Origin: RFSX01 sp964495785
Lineage (GTDB): Bacteria > Bacteroidota > Bacteroidia > Chitinophagales > Saprospiraceae
Direction: 5' to 3'
Length of the DNA: 64,000 nucleotides
Assembly: GCA_964495785.1 (NCBI GenBank)
Contig: CAZBXL010000013.1
Location: 1 to 64,000 of the forward strand
Of the stretch, positions 1 through 9,466 are shown piece by piece. The position numbers and the translations under genes were made by a program. Position 1 is the first letter of the stretch. The number at the start of each line of letters is the position of its first letter. The notes below the pieces were generated by a model. That model did not search any database. It worked only from the letters and a program-made list of their open reading frames with translations, and had not been told where the DNA came from.

Positions 1-4
1 ATCC

Positions 5-202
5 TCAAAGCTTCTTATTATTCATTTCTTTCTCTATCCTATTTAGAGTCCTTTCGTCATGAATCTCATTTTGCCTTTTGAATAATGCTTGCTCTGATTC
101 TGCAACTCTAAGCTTAAATACTTCAATAATCCACCATAGCTTTCTTAGGCCTTTGGCTTTGGCTTTTTGATCTATAGCTTGCTGCAAGGGTGTCTTTGGC
201 AT
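5..202 (-). CDS. Small hypothetical protein, 65 aa
   Basis: A complete small reading frame with an ATG start, rich in Lys, Arg, Glu and Gln. It contains a short hydrophobic patch (LWWIIEVFKL, about residues 22-31) followed by a charged stretch that could form one long helix. No signal peptide or known motif is visible. It stands alone at the left edge of the window and is transcribed away from the ergothioneine genes. I do not recognise the family. The lack of a stop and the plausible composition suggest it is real, but a chance frame cannot be excluded. Confidence 0.45.
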   Translation of the reverse strand: MPKTPLQQAIDQKAKAKGLRKLWWIIEVFKLRVAESEQALFKRQNEIHDERTLNRIEKEMNNKKL

Positions 203-341
203 TTTAATTATTGTAATTTGGATTAATTACAGGGTAATAAATAATGTAATACTGAATAATATTTAGATTCAAATTACTAAACGAATCAAAGGTTTTATAG
301 TTTATCTGTGTTGATAGTTTCACGTATACAAGATCTTAAGG

Positions 342-359
342 CACATCGGACACATCGGG
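342..359. repeat. Tandem 9-bp direct repeat upstream of egtE-like gene
   Basis: Two adjacent 9-mers, cacatcgga and cacatcggg, lie just upstream of the putative -7 box of the aminotransferase gene. The position would suit an activator or repressor site. It may equally be a chance duplication. Confidence 0.25.
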
Positions 360-368
360 TAATGTACT

Positions 369-376
369 TATATTTG
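369..376 (+). promoter_or_regulatory. Bacteroidota -7 promoter element
   Basis: TATATTTG matches the Bacteroidota -7 consensus TAnnTTTG and ends 19 bases before the ATG of the aminotransferase gene. No convincing -33 TTTG is seen upstream, so this rests on the -7 match and its position. Confidence 0.4.
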
Positions 377-395
377 TTTCACATCATATAAAATA

Positions 396-1517
396 ATGAA
401 AATCTTTACGGAGCAAGCAGGTGCAGGAATATTATCGGAGAAGACCCTATCCGCTATTATAGATTACTATAGACTCGAAAACGAGATTGGTGGCTATGAA
501 GCTCAAAAGCAATCTACTGAAGTAATCAATAGTTTCTATCAGTACACAAAGCAACTTATCAACGCTGACTCAGCTGATCAAATAGCTTATACCGATAGTG
601 CAAGTAGAGGATGGAATATGGTCCTACAAGGGTTACAATTAGAAGACTATGACAAAGTCATAACCCTATCCACAGAGTATGTAACGAATATTACAACCTT
701 AAAAGAACTTACTAAAAACAGACCACAAGAACTGATTATAATTCAATGCCAAGCTAATGGAGATTTTAATTTATCAGAATTAGAAGGTCATCTTAAGGAA
801 AGTAAATGTGTAGTCGCTCTTAGCCATTGTATCGCTCATGGCTCTGTAGACTACCCTATTATTAAGATTGGTGAAATGTGTAAGCAGTATAATGCGTATT
901 ACATTTTAGATGCAGCCCAGTCCATAGGACAGATCCCCGTTGATGTACAAGAGGTCAACTGTGATGTGCTTACCGCAAATGGTAGAAAGTGGCTATCCGG
1001 ACCTCGAGGTACAGGATTCCTATATGTGAGAGACTCTTCTACGATTCATCATACACACATAGATGCCAGCAGCACAACAATAGATGAAAAATCTAAAGCA
1101 CCAGTCATTAAAGAAAGTGCTCGTAAGTTCGAGCTTTGGGAGAGAAGCTATGCTGATATGATAGGTCTATCGGTTGCAATAAAGAATTATATCAAAACGG
1201 ATACTTACAATCTCCATTCGAATTCTAAATCCATTGCTACTAAAATAAGGAAAGCCATAGCAAGTAATTCTAATTTAAACTTAGTGGGACGCGAAGATTC
1301 CGAATCATGCATTATAGGTTTTTATCCTAAGTCGCCCTCTTACTATGAGATAGTCAAGAATAGATTTAAAAAAGAAGAAATATCTATTTCCCTTTTAGAA
1401 AACTGGATGTACCCTTTACACTTCAATACCTCTACTCAGGTTTTTAGGATAGCATTACCACATTCTATAGATTCTACTTCAGTAGATATAATACTTCAAA
1501 TAATAAAAGGCTTATAA
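396..1517 (+). CDS. egtE: Class V aminotransferase / C-S lyase, probable EgtE
   Basis: A 373-residue PLP-dependent class V (NifS-like fold) enzyme. The PLP-ring aspartate lies in LDAAQS (D172), and the Schiff-base lysine in NGRKWLSGPRG (K198), followed by the usual GTGFLYV strand. It converges on egtD and egtB. In ergothioneine biosynthesis, EgtE cleaves the C-S bond of hercynylcysteine sulfoxide to give ergothioneine, pyruvate and ammonia, and this is the most likely role here. The assignment depends on context: the same fold includes cysteine desulfurases and other lyases, and substrate cannot be read from the sequence. The ATG start lies 19 bases after a -7 box. Confidence 0.75.
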   Translation: MKIFTEQAGAGILSEKTLSAIIDYYRLENEIGGYEAQKQSTEVINSFYQYTKQLINADSADQIAYTDSASRGWNMVLQGLQLEDYDKVITLSTEYVTNITTLKELTKNRPQELIIIQCQANGDFNLSELEGHLKESKCVVALSHCIAHGSVDYPIIKIGEMCKQYNAYYILDAAQSIGQIPVDVQEVNCDVLTANGRKWLSGPRGTGFLYVRDSSTIHHTHIDASSTTIDEKSKAPVIKESARKFELWERSYADMIGLSVAIKNYIKTDTYNLHSNSKSIATKIRKAIASNSNLNLVGREDSESCIIGFYPKSPSYYEIVKNRFKKEEISISLLENWMYPLHFNTSTQVFRIALPHSIDSTSVDIILQIIKGL

Positions 1518-1548
1518 GGTTTTTGACTAGTTTAAGTTTACCACACTT

Positions 1549-2496
1549 TTATTTTTTCTTAAGTATGTAGTCTGCAAATAAGTCTTTATCATCCATGAGC
1601 TTTTCTACAATATCTAATTCTGTTTTACTAATAAGGTTTGATAAGATCTTATCATTATACTTTCTGGATACCTCCATACTTATACGCTCATTTTCTTTAA
1701 ACTCCACCTCCATATCTAATGCTTTTATCGTCACCAATTGAGGCACTTTACTGACAATAAAACTACGAGCAATTCCTTCTGACTCCGTGTATTCAGCCAC
1801 ATGCGAGAAATTACTTACATCAAAATCAGCATTGAATTCTCTATTGATTCTCTTTAATAAATTCAAGTTAAATCTTGCTGTAATTCCCTTCTCATCATCG
1901 TACGCGGGTAAGACAACTGATGCTGGTTTTATAAGATCCAATCCCATTAATAGAATGTCCCCTGAATTGAGTGAGCTGTTAAGTTTATTTAAAAACTCAG
2001 ATGCCTCATCATCATGCATGTTACCTAAGTTTGACCCCAGGAATAAAACCACTTTCTTAGCTTCCCTCGCCTTTATTGCATTGAGAACACCGAAATAGTC
2101 TCCTTGCTTGGTTATAACAGATAGGTCAGAAAACTCAGCATTGAGGTTTGCTTTTAGATTCTGTAAAGAGTCATTTGATATATCGATAGGCAAATAATTA
2201 AAATTGTAACCTTGACTGATCAGCTCCTTTAAGAGCATTTTAGTTTTTGTGCCATCACCTGAGCCCAACTCTACCAGGTCAAAAGTTACGTCCCTATCTA
2301 CTTTAAAAGTATCAATTATATCTCCTGATCTCTTTTCGAATATTTGATACTCTGCTCTTGTCAGATAATATTCGGGCATATTCATAATCTCTATGAATAT
2401 CTTATCACCTTCTGCATCATAAAAGTATTTTGACTTGAGATACTTCTGGTCTCTTAGCAAACCTTCTTTCAGGTCTTTTGCAAATTCTAAATTCAT
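1549..2496 (-). CDS. egtD: L-histidine N-alpha-methyltransferase EgtD
   Basis: 315 residues, the usual EgtD length. It trimethylates histidine with three S-adenosylmethionine molecules to give hercynine, the first step of ergothioneine synthesis. The N-terminal family signature (KYFYDAEGDKIFIEI, then PEYYLTR at 41-47) and the SAM loop ELGSGDGTKT (76-85) are intact, as is the later FLGSNLGNM motif. Its ATG overlaps the stop of egtB by 4 bp (ATGA), so the two are translationally coupled. It is tail-to-tail with the EgtE candidate, 31 bp apart. Confidence 0.92.
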   Translation of the reverse strand: MNLEFAKDLKEGLLRDQKYLKSKYFYDAEGDKIFIEIMNMPEYYLTRAEYQIFEKRSGDIIDTFKVDRDVTFDLVELGSGDGTKTKMLLKELISQGYNFNYLPIDISNDSLQNLKANLNAEFSDLSVITKQGDYFGVLNAIKAREAKKVVLFLGSNLGNMHDDEASEFLNKLNSSLNSGDILLMGLDLIKPASVVLPAYDDEKGITARFNLNLLKRINREFNADFDVSNFSHVAEYTESEGIARSFIVSKVPQLVTIKALDMEVEFKENERISMEVSRKYNDKILSNLISKTELDIVEKLMDDKDLFADYILKKK

Positions 2497-3683
2497 AAGT
2501 CTTTAGCTAATCTGATGCCGGAAAATTGCCAGCGTGTTTCTGATGGGAAAAAATTGCGATATGTATGTCTGCTGTGATTAGGAGACGTTGCAATAGATGC
2601 ACCTCTGAGCACCATTTGGTTAGACATGAACTTACCGTTATACTCACCTACTGCCCCTTCTACGATTTTGTATCTTGGATAAGGTAGATAAGCACTATTT
2701 GTCCATTCCCATCTTGTACCCCAATCAAATGAATCACTTGCCACTTCCCACTCAAACTCCGTAGGCAACCTATGACCACTCCACATAGCATATGCGTAGG
2801 CTTCGAAATGAGAAATATGACATACAGGCTCTTCCATTTCTACATTCGTAAGCCCTGAAAGGGAAAAACGCTTCCACGTATCCCCGTCCTTGATCCAGTA
2901 CAATGGGTGGCTAATATTATTAGAGCTTTTCCATGCCCATCCTTCATCAAGCCACACAGAGACATCTTCATAGCCTCCAGCTTCCATAAATTGGATATAC
3001 TCTTGATTTGTGACTAGTACTTTACGGATGGCGAACGATTCTAAATATACCTTGTGTCTATGATGCTCATTATCGTAAGAAAACCCTATACCCTCATGTC
3101 CTACGTAGTAAACGTCTTCATCAATTGTTGTCCATGACTTTTTTTCTGTGACCGTTCTTGAGTTAAATGATGAGCTATAGACTGGGTATGTAGGATTATG
3201 TGATAAAGTATATTTTAGATCTGTGAGCAGAAGCTCTTGATGTTGTTGCTCATGATTTATTCCTAAGATGATCAGTTCAGTTAATTGGGGGCTATCCATT
3301 TGCCCAATTAATTCTGTCATATGACGATCTACGTAAGCTCTATATTCCAGGACAGTATCTACTTCAGGCTTTGTGATAAGACCTCTCTGATCTCTTTCTA
3401 TCCTTTGTCCTAATGAGTTGTAGTAACTATTAAATAGGTAGTTATAAGATTCATCAAACAACTTATAGCCATCAAAAAATTGCAGTAATATCATCTGCTC
3501 AAAAAACCAAGTTGTATGTGCAATATGCCACTTAACTGGACTTGCAAATACTGATGGCTGAGGCACCATATCTTCTGGACTTAAACCCTCTATGAGTGAC
3601 ATCGTGTACGACCTTACAGAGATATATTTATCTATTATTGAAGAATCAGATTTTACGGGAGTTGCTAACTCTAAGTTTTTCAT
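2493..3683 (-). CDS. egtB: Ergothioneine sulfoxide synthase EgtB
   Basis: 396 residues: an N-terminal DinB-like four-helix domain followed by an FGE-sulfatase (C-type-lectin-like) domain. It is the non-heme iron enzyme that joins a sulfur donor to hercynine with O2. The predicted iron ligands are present: H56 in WHIAHTTW, and H144 and H148 in NHEQQHQE. The C-terminal family signatures GEYNGKFM and YRNFFPSETRWQFSG are also intact. No egtA (gamma-glutamyl-cysteine ligase) or egtC (amidohydrolase) lies nearby, which fits the EgtB classes that use free cysteine as donor; that is an inference. It is the first gene of the egtB-egtD unit. Confidence 0.92.
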   Translation of the reverse strand: MKNLELATPVKSDSSIIDKYISVRSYTMSLIEGLSPEDMVPQPSVFASPVKWHIAHTTWFFEQMILLQFFDGYKLFDESYNYLFNSYYNSLGQRIERDQRGLITKPEVDTVLEYRAYVDRHMTELIGQMDSPQLTELIILGINHEQQHQELLLTDLKYTLSHNPTYPVYSSSFNSRTVTEKKSWTTIDEDVYYVGHEGIGFSYDNEHHRHKVYLESFAIRKVLVTNQEYIQFMEAGGYEDVSVWLDEGWAWKSSNNISHPLYWIKDGDTWKRFSLSGLTNVEMEEPVCHISHFEAYAYAMWSGHRLPTEFEWEVASDSFDWGTRWEWTNSAYLPYPRYKIVEGAVGEYNGKFMSNQMVLRGASIATSPNHSRHTYRNFFPSETRWQFSGIRLAKDL

Positions 3684-3832
3684 AGTTTATGATGTTAAAC
3701 TCTTATCAGGTACAATTGAGGCGTATGATTTGTTCGCAATGTAATGTACTGTTGATAATGTAAATATAAATGAACTTAAAAATCATAAAAATTAAGTACG
3801 ACATTACCATCTAAAGTAGTAAGCATCAGACA

Positions 3833-3867
3833 TAAAAAAAAAGAGATGATCGTGTCGATCATCTCTT
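3833..3867 (-). terminator. Intrinsic terminator of dnaK
   Basis: A perfect 12-bp inverted repeat (AAGAGATGATCG at 3841-3852 and its complement at 3856-3867) with a 3-nt loop. On the minus strand it is followed directly by a run of T (complement of the A-run at 3833-3840). It begins 28 bases past the dnaK stop codon. Confidence 0.9.
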
Positions 3868-3895
3868 TATGTTCCTTTGAAGAATATTTTTTTAA

Positions 3896-5812
3896 TTACT
3901 TATCTTCTACTTCTTCAAATTCTACGTCTGTAACTTCTTCTTCTCCACTTTGAGAATCGTTACCAGTAGCATCAGCAGTTGCACCTGCACCTCCTTCTGC
4001 CTCAGCTGCTTGACTTGCTGCGTATATGTCTTGACTCGCTGCAGTCCATGCCGTATTCATCTTCTCCATTGCAGAATCGATCTTATCTAAATCTTGCATT
4101 TTATGAGCTTCTTTTAACTCAGTTAATGCCTCCTCGATAGGACCTTTTTTATCCTCTGGAATTTTATCACCATAATCTTTCATCTGCTTTTCTGTCTGGA
4201 AGATAAGCGTATCAGCTGAATTGATTTTATCAGCACTTTCTCTTGCTGCCTTATCTGTATCGGCATTAGCAGCTGCTTCTGCTTTCATTTTTTCGATCTC
4301 TTCTTTAGATAGTCCTGTAGATGCTTCTATTCTGATATTTTGCTCCTTACCTGTTCCCTTGTCCTTGGCAGTTACATTGAGTATACCATTGGCATCCATA
4401 TCAAAACTAACTTCTACTTGAGGTACGCCTCTCGGTGCTGGAGGGATACCATCTAAGATAAACTTACCTACTGTTCTATTATCCTTAGCCATAGGTCTCT
4501 CACCTTGCATGATGTGTATCTCTACTGACGGTTGATTGTCAGCTGCCGTTGAGTAGACTTTAGACTTCTTAGTAGGTATGGTAGAATTCGCTTCTATCAC
4601 GACATCGTATACTCCACCCATAGTCTCTATACCCATGGATAATGGAGTGACGTCCAATAATAGAACATCCTGAACATCACCACTAAGTACACCACCTTGT
4701 ATGGCCGCTCCTACAGCTACAACTTCATCAGGATTGACACTCTTATTAGGCTTCTTGCCGAAAAATGCCTCAACAGCTTCTTGAATCTTTGGTATTCTTG
4801 TAGAACCACCTACAAGGATTATCTCATCTATATCGCCTTTAGACAGTCCTGCATCCTTAAGAGCCTCTACACATGGCTTAAGACTTCTCTGCACAAGATC
4901 GTCTGAAAGTTGCTCAAACTTTGATCTGGATAGCTTCATCACTAAGTGCTTAGGCACACCATCTACAGCAGTTACGTAAGGAAGATTGATATCCGCTTCT
5001 ATAGAAGAAGATAGTTCGATCTTAGATTTCTCTGCAGCATCCTTTAATCTCTGTAGAGCCATAGGATCTTTTCTAAGATCTATATTCTCTTGCTTTTTAA
5101 ATTCATCAGCCATCCAATCAATGATAACCTGATCAAAATCATCTCCACCTAAGTGAGTATCACCATTAGTAGATTTTACTTCGAATACGCCATCACCTAA
5201 CTCGAGAATAGAAATATCAAAAGTTCCACCACCCAAATCATAGACGGCGATTGTCATATCCTTCTGCTTCTTATCTAAGCCAAATGATAATGCAGCTGCC
5301 GTAGGCTCGTTAATGATTCTTGATACTTTAAGTCCTGCAATCTCACCTGCTTCTTTGGTCGCTTGTCTCTGCGAATCATTGAAGTATGCAGGTACAGTGA
5401 CGACAGCTTCAGTAACTTCTTGACCAAGAAAATCTTCAGCTGTTTTCTTCATTTTTTGAAGTATCATAGCTGATATTTCTTGAGGCGTATAGTTTCTATC
5501 ATCGATAGCTACTCTTATTGTATTATTATCGCCTTTCACAACTTTATAAGTTGATCTTCCCGTATCTGTTGAAGCTTCATCATATCTCATTCCCATAAAT
5601 CTCTTGATAGATGAGATCGTTTTTGTTGGATTAGTTATAGCTTGTCTTTTGGCAGGATCTCCTACCTTTCTTTCTCCGTTGTCCAAAAATGCGACAACCG
5701 AAGGAGTTGTTCTTCTACCTTCCTCATTAGGAATAACAACTGGCTCATTTCCTTCCATTACAGAAACAACTGAGTTTGTTGTCCCGAGGTCGATACCTAT
5801 TATTTTACCCAT
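3896..5812 (-). CDS. dnaK: Molecular chaperone DnaK (Hsp70)
   Basis: 638 residues, full length. An ATP-dependent cytoplasmic chaperone that works with DnaJ and GrpE. The ATPase domain starts with GIDLGTTNSVVSVMEG, and the phosphate-2 loop (YDLGGGTFDISIL) and adenosine loop (VGGSTRIP) follow. The substrate-binding domain (LLDVTPLSMGIET onward), helical lid and acidic tail ending in EEVTDVEFEEVEDK are all present. It stands alone, without dnaJ or grpE, and has its own strong terminator. A short hairpin (5878-5891) lies in its leader, but no CIRCE element was seen. Confidence 0.98.
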   Translation of the reverse strand: MGKIIGIDLGTTNSVVSVMEGNEPVVIPNEEGRRTTPSVVAFLDNGERKVGDPAKRQAITNPTKTISSIKRFMGMRYDEASTDTGRSTYKVVKGDNNTIRVAIDDRNYTPQEISAMILQKMKKTAEDFLGQEVTEAVVTVPAYFNDSQRQATKEAGEIAGLKVSRIINEPTAAALSFGLDKKQKDMTIAVYDLGGGTFDISILELGDGVFEVKSTNGDTHLGGDDFDQVIIDWMADEFKKQENIDLRKDPMALQRLKDAAEKSKIELSSSIEADINLPYVTAVDGVPKHLVMKLSRSKFEQLSDDLVQRSLKPCVEALKDAGLSKGDIDEIILVGGSTRIPKIQEAVEAFFGKKPNKSVNPDEVVAVGAAIQGGVLSGDVQDVLLLDVTPLSMGIETMGGVYDVVIEANSTIPTKKSKVYSTAADNQPSVEIHIMQGERPMAKDNRTVGKFILDGIPPAPRGVPQVEVSFDMDANGILNVTAKDKGTGKEQNIRIEASTGLSKEEIEKMKAEAAANADTDKAARESADKINSADTLIFQTEKQMKDYGDKIPEDKKGPIEEALTELKEAHKMQDLDKIDSAMEKMNTAWTAASQDIYAASQAAEAEGGAGATADATGNDSQSGEEEVTDVEFEEVEDK

Positions 5813-5967
5813 AATATTTTAGTTCTGATTAGTTTTATAATTAATGTACATCCCATTATTATCAATAGATATGCCACGGCATTTTCATGCCATTTAATAG
5901 TAAAAATGTCTTAATAGTACTGACAAATAGATATGATTGCCACCTTATAAGTGACAAAAAGGCAGAA

Positions 5968-6933
5968 TCAGTTGAAGTTGAGATCTCCAGTAATAGATCC
6001 CATCCTAATTGAATCTAATGTTCTATTAGTTAGTTGGACGTTATCTTTGACCTCACTATATAAAGAAGAGAATATACCTCTACCTTCTGATAAATTAGAG
6101 AATGTGGGTATATCCTGAGATGACGTAATACCCAGATTGGCATCACCGACTCTGATAAATTCTTGTATTTCTGCTCCGCCACTTTTAAGGATCAGGTCTA
6201 CAGATTCTATAACTCGTTCTACATTATCATTAACCGGGATGGCTCCAGATAGAAATGAGAAGAACTGCTCACCACGTATATCTATTCTTGTGGTTTGGAT
6301 ATTATTAGCAACTTCCCATTGTACTACCTTTGGTTCAAATTCATCACCACTGCCTATAGCTCTCTCACGATATCTGAAATCAAGAAATAAATCATATACA
6401 ACTGAAAATTCTCCTTCTCTCCACGAGAATGTAGTGAATATATTGTTATCAAAATTAAGGACTGTTAATGGTGATCTGATTGTAGAAGCTCCTACGATAT
6501 TAGTTGTTGCAGTGACAAGTGGTAAGCCTTCAATGTTTCTATTCACTTCAAGACTATAAGAATCACCTTCAACTAAATTTATATCACTATTTCTAATTTT
6601 AAATACCGTGTTTGGCGATTGAGCAAATGCACCCTCTTGCCTTGGAAATCCATCATTTGTAGCATCTATTTCTTCAAGAACAAACCTCTCAGAACCTTTT
6701 ATTAAAGTCACTTCCGCGTTCTCATAATAAAGCTGAGAAGGATCTTGGGCTAAGTCAAAAGCTGATACATTCTCCTCTACGAATGCTCTTTCTACTCTAA
6801 TATAATGGGCAGTATCTGTCGCTGATAGTATCCCATACACGATAGGAATATCTCTTGGTTCTTCTAATATATCTACAGTATTATCACAAGAAAAAATACC
6901 AATCAAGACCGCGAATGCAATTAAATACTTCAT
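5968..6933 (-). CDS. Putative lipoprotein, DUF4249-like
   Basis: 321 residues with a lipoprotein signal: a hydrophobic N-terminus ending at Cys16 in FSCDN, acidic at +2 as is common in Bacteroidota surface lipoproteins. The rest is beta-rich. The early PIVYGILSATDTAHYIRVERAF region resembles DUF4249 proteins, which often sit next to TonB-dependent receptors, but no receptor is here. The family call is tentative and the function unknown. It is divergent from panB, and a -7 box lies only four bases before its ATG. Confidence 0.7.
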   Translation of the reverse strand: MKYLIAFAVLIGIFSCDNTVDILEEPRDIPIVYGILSATDTAHYIRVERAFVEENVSAFDLAQDPSQLYYENAEVTLIKGSERFVLEEIDATNDGFPRQEGAFAQSPNTVFKIRNSDINLVEGDSYSLEVNRNIEGLPLVTATTNIVGASTIRSPLTVLNFDNNIFTTFSWREGEFSVVYDLFLDFRYRERAIGSGDEFEPKVVQWEVANNIQTTRIDIRGEQFFSFLSGAIPVNDNVERVIESVDLILKSGGAEIQEFIRVGDANLGITSSQDIPTFSNLSEGRGIFSSLYSEVKDNVQLTNRTLDSIRMGSITGDLNFN

Positions 6934-6937
6934 GCCA

Positions 6938-6945
6938 CAAAAGTA
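6938..6945 (-). promoter_or_regulatory. -7 element giving a near-leaderless transcript
   Basis: On the minus strand TACTTTTG, a full TAnnTTTG match, is followed by TGGC and then the ATG of the lipoprotein gene. Transcription would start at or next to the start codon. Confidence 0.5.
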
Positions 6946-7015
6946 AGTGAATTAAGTCATCTACATCATTTTATTGCAACGATTTTATATATTCGATGCA
7001 TCAACACAAAGCAAT

Positions 7016-7834
7016 ATGTCAGCAGTAAGCAAAGATGCCAAGAGAATGACCACTCATGTACTTCAAAAAATGAAGCAGAAAGGTGAAAAAATTAGTATGC
7101 TAACAGCGTATGATTACAGCATGGCAGGCATTATTGATGCTGCAGGAATTGATGTCATTCTGGTAGGAGACTCGGCAAGTAATGTCATGGCTGGACATGA
7201 GACAACCCTACCTATCACTTTGGATCAAATGATTTATCATGCATCCTCTGTTATACGAGCAGTCAAAAAATCTTTAGTCGTCGTAGATCTACCCTTTGGG
7301 CATTATCAAAGTAACTCAGATATAGCATTGTCTTCAGCCATAAGAATAATGAAGGAATCAGGTGCTCATTCAATAAAGTTAGAAGGTGGAGAAAACGAGG
7401 CTGACTCTATAAAAAGAATTGTCGCGGCTGGAGTACCTGTTATGGGGCATCTTGGTCTTACACCCCAATCGATTTATAAATTTGGAACTTATACAGTAAG
7501 AGCAAAGCAGGAAGAAGAAGCTGAACAACTTCTGAGAGATGCCAAGCTCTTAGAAGAATTAGGATGCTTTGCATTAGTATTGGAGAAAATTCCAGCAAAA
7601 TTAGCAACTCAAGTAACTCAGTCCATAAGCATACCGACTATAGGTATAGGTGCAGGCAATGGGACTGATGGACAAGTACTCGTCAGTCATGATATGTTTG
7701 GAATCACTAAAGATTTTAATCCTCGGTTTCTAAGACGATATTGTGATATGCATACGGAAATGACATCAGCAGTACAAGCCTACATTAAAGATGTAAAGTC
7801 ATCTGATTTTCCAAACGAGAAGGAACAGTACTAA
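7016..7834 (+). CDS. panB: 3-methyl-2-oxobutanoate hydroxymethyltransferase PanB
   Basis: 272 residues from the ATG at 7016. A TTG 14 codons upstream also keeps the frame open, but the family length and the N-terminal match favour 7016. It transfers a hydroxymethyl group from 5,10-methylene-THF to 2-oxoisovalerate to make ketopantoate, the first step of pantothenate/CoA synthesis. Visible signatures are LTAYDYSMAG, VGDSASNVMAGHETTLP (Mg-binding Asp in GDS), VVDLPFGHYQ, KLEGG and GHLGLTPQS. The next gene, mltG, begins on the base after its TAA, so the pair is co-transcribed although functionally unrelated. Confidence 0.95.
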   Translation: MSAVSKDAKRMTTHVLQKMKQKGEKISMLTAYDYSMAGIIDAAGIDVILVGDSASNVMAGHETTLPITLDQMIYHASSVIRAVKKSLVVVDLPFGHYQSNSDIALSSAIRIMKESGAHSIKLEGGENEADSIKRIVAAGVPVMGHLGLTPQSIYKFGTYTVRAKQEEEAEQLLRDAKLLEELGCFALVLEKIPAKLATQVTQSISIPTIGIGAGNGTDGQVLVSHDMFGITKDFNPRFLRRYCDMHTEMTSAVQAYIKDVKSSDFPNEKEQY

Positions 7835-8860
7835 GTGAAGAAAGTACTACTCTACATACTACTATGTCTACTTATACTGGGTGCATTTTTTGGGTATAAA
7901 TTCTACAATTTCATATTTAAACCCAATGTATACTTAGATAGCGAGACAATTGATATTCATATACCAACACATGGGACTCTATCTACTCTTATAGATTCAT
8001 TATCTGAACGCAAGGTTATATTAGATACCGTATCATTTAAGTGGGTTGCTGCTAAAATGAAGTTCAATAAACCTAAACCAGGAAAATATACAATTACTAA
8101 TAACTGGAATAACAAGGAGCTTGTTGGTCTATTTAGGTCAGGAAGGGAGTCCTCAGTAAAGTTGACGTTCAATAATCTTAGACATGTCAAGGATGTGGCT
8201 GGTGTTATTTCTACGGAATTAGAAATAGACTCAGTGACACTTTTTAATTATCTATTGAGTGAAGAAGCTATAGAACTGACTGGCCTTAACAAGTCCACCA
8301 TGATGACTTTATTTATACCTAATACCTATGAGCTGTACTGGGATATAGGGGCTAAGGATATCGTCGAAAGATTCAAAAGAGAACATGAGAAATTCTGGAC
8401 ACAAGACAGATTAGATAAAGCCAATAATATCGGTCTGTCTGCTGAAGAAGTATATACACTCGCATCTATAGTACAGAAAGAATCTAACCTGAATTCTGAA
8501 AAGCCTACCATCGCTGGTATATACTTAAACCGACTTAAAAAAGGAATTTTACTACAAGCTGACCCTACAGTGGTCTTTGCCGTTGGAGATTTTTCTATAA
8601 GAAGAGTTTTAAATAGGCACTTAGAATACGATTCTCCATACAATACCTATATCTATGAAGGTCTTCCTCCTGGCCCCATATTTATGCCTGATATCTCAAC
8701 AATAGATGCAGTTCTTAATGCAGAGAAGCATGATTATCTTTATTTCTGTGCAGGACCAGGATATAATGGTAAGCATCAATTCGCTAAGACACTGTCCCAA
8801 CACTTAGCAAATGCTCGCAAGTATCATAACTGGCTTAACAAAGAAAAGATATACAAGTAA
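7835..8860 (+). CDS. mltG: Endolytic murein transglycosylase MltG (YceG-like)
   Basis: 341 residues starting with GTG immediately after the panB stop. It has one N-terminal membrane helix (about 4-26), then a LysM-like region and the YceG catalytic domain. The catalytic glutamate is E216 in ASIVQKES, followed by the family signature IAGIYLNRLKKGILLQADPT. It cleaves nascent glycan strands in the periplasm and thereby sets strand length. The spacing to panB (0 bp) implies translational coupling. Confidence 0.93.
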   Translation: MKKVLLYILLCLLILGAFFGYKFYNFIFKPNVYLDSETIDIHIPTHGTLSTLIDSLSERKVILDTVSFKWVAAKMKFNKPKPGKYTITNNWNNKELVGLFRSGRESSVKLTFNNLRHVKDVAGVISTELEIDSVTLFNYLLSEEAIELTGLNKSTMMTLFIPNTYELYWDIGAKDIVERFKREHEKFWTQDRLDKANNIGLSAEEVYTLASIVQKESNLNSEKPTIAGIYLNRLKKGILLQADPTVVFAVGDFSIRRVLNRHLEYDSPYNTYIYEGLPPGPIFMPDISTIDAVLNAEKHDYLYFCAGPGYNGKHQFAKTLSQHLANARKYHNWLNKEKIYK

Positions 8861-8891
8861 TTGTGGATCGTATTAGATAGTAGACTACACT

Positions 8892-9452
8892 TTACTTCGG
8901 AGTCTTAATCTTATCAGTTACATTCTCTAATTTCATCTGGATATGGCGATCATTGTATGTGGAAGTACCCTGTAATATCATGACGTCATTAGCGATTTTA
9001 ACAGTGAATTCCTGAGGCTTTTTATTTTGATCATTATCAACTATGACCAATTCTCCTCTATCCAGATGATAGTTATACCTTCCAGCACCTTCTACAACTG
9101 ATCTATTACCATACTCATAAGTATGATCTGTTTTGAAATCTATCCAGACACCGTCGTATTTACCAGGAGGGGAAATTTCCTTATCAAATATAAATTTGTA
9201 TTCCCATAGATTATGATCAATAATGGCATAAGTATCAGGAAACTTTTTTAAGCGATGGTTCAATATAGACAGTGCCTGAGCTCTGAGTCCTGGGATACTT
9301 AACTCTGCATTGACATTTTTACCTATTTCTTCATTTTTATTATTCAATGCTGGATTATCCTTATCAGATTTTGTGTCTGAGGATGTATCAGCTTTACAAG
9401 CCAAAAAAATGATTAGTATTGTACTGAATAATATTGCAGTCAGTCTTTTCAT
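8892..9452 (-). CDS. Putative lipoprotein with lipocalin-like C-terminal domain
   Basis: 186 residues with a lipoprotein signal (lipobox-like LAC at residues 17-19). A low-complexity Asp/Lys/Asn linker follows (about 22-48), then a compact domain. The motif GVWIDFKTDHTYEYGN followed by antiparallel strands is typical of small lipocalin-like sheets in Bacteroidota that measure deviation from a baseline structure. The function is unknown. It is divergent from tilS with only 14 bp between the starts, so at least one promoter must lie inside the neighbouring reading frame. Confidence 0.65.
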   Translation of the reverse strand: MKRLTAILFSTILIIFLACKADTSSDTKSDKDNPALNNKNEEIGKNVNAELSIPGLRAQALSILNHRLKKFPDTYAIIDHNLWEYKFIFDKEISPPGKYDGVWIDFKTDHTYEYGNRSVVEGAGRYNYHLDRGELVIVDNDQNKKPQEFTVKIANDVMILQGTSTYNDRHIQMKLENVTDKIKTPK

Positions 9453-9466
9453 AATCGTAAGATAAA

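Noticed and set aside
4221..4421. Open frame antisense to dnaK
   Set aside because: It lies wholly within the highly conserved dnaK coding sequence and its translation is low-complexity; a shadow frame.
5878..5891. Hairpin GGCAT-TTTC-ATGCC upstream of dnaK
   Set aside because: Only five base pairs; it does not match CIRCE or another heat-shock element, so no regulatory claim is made.
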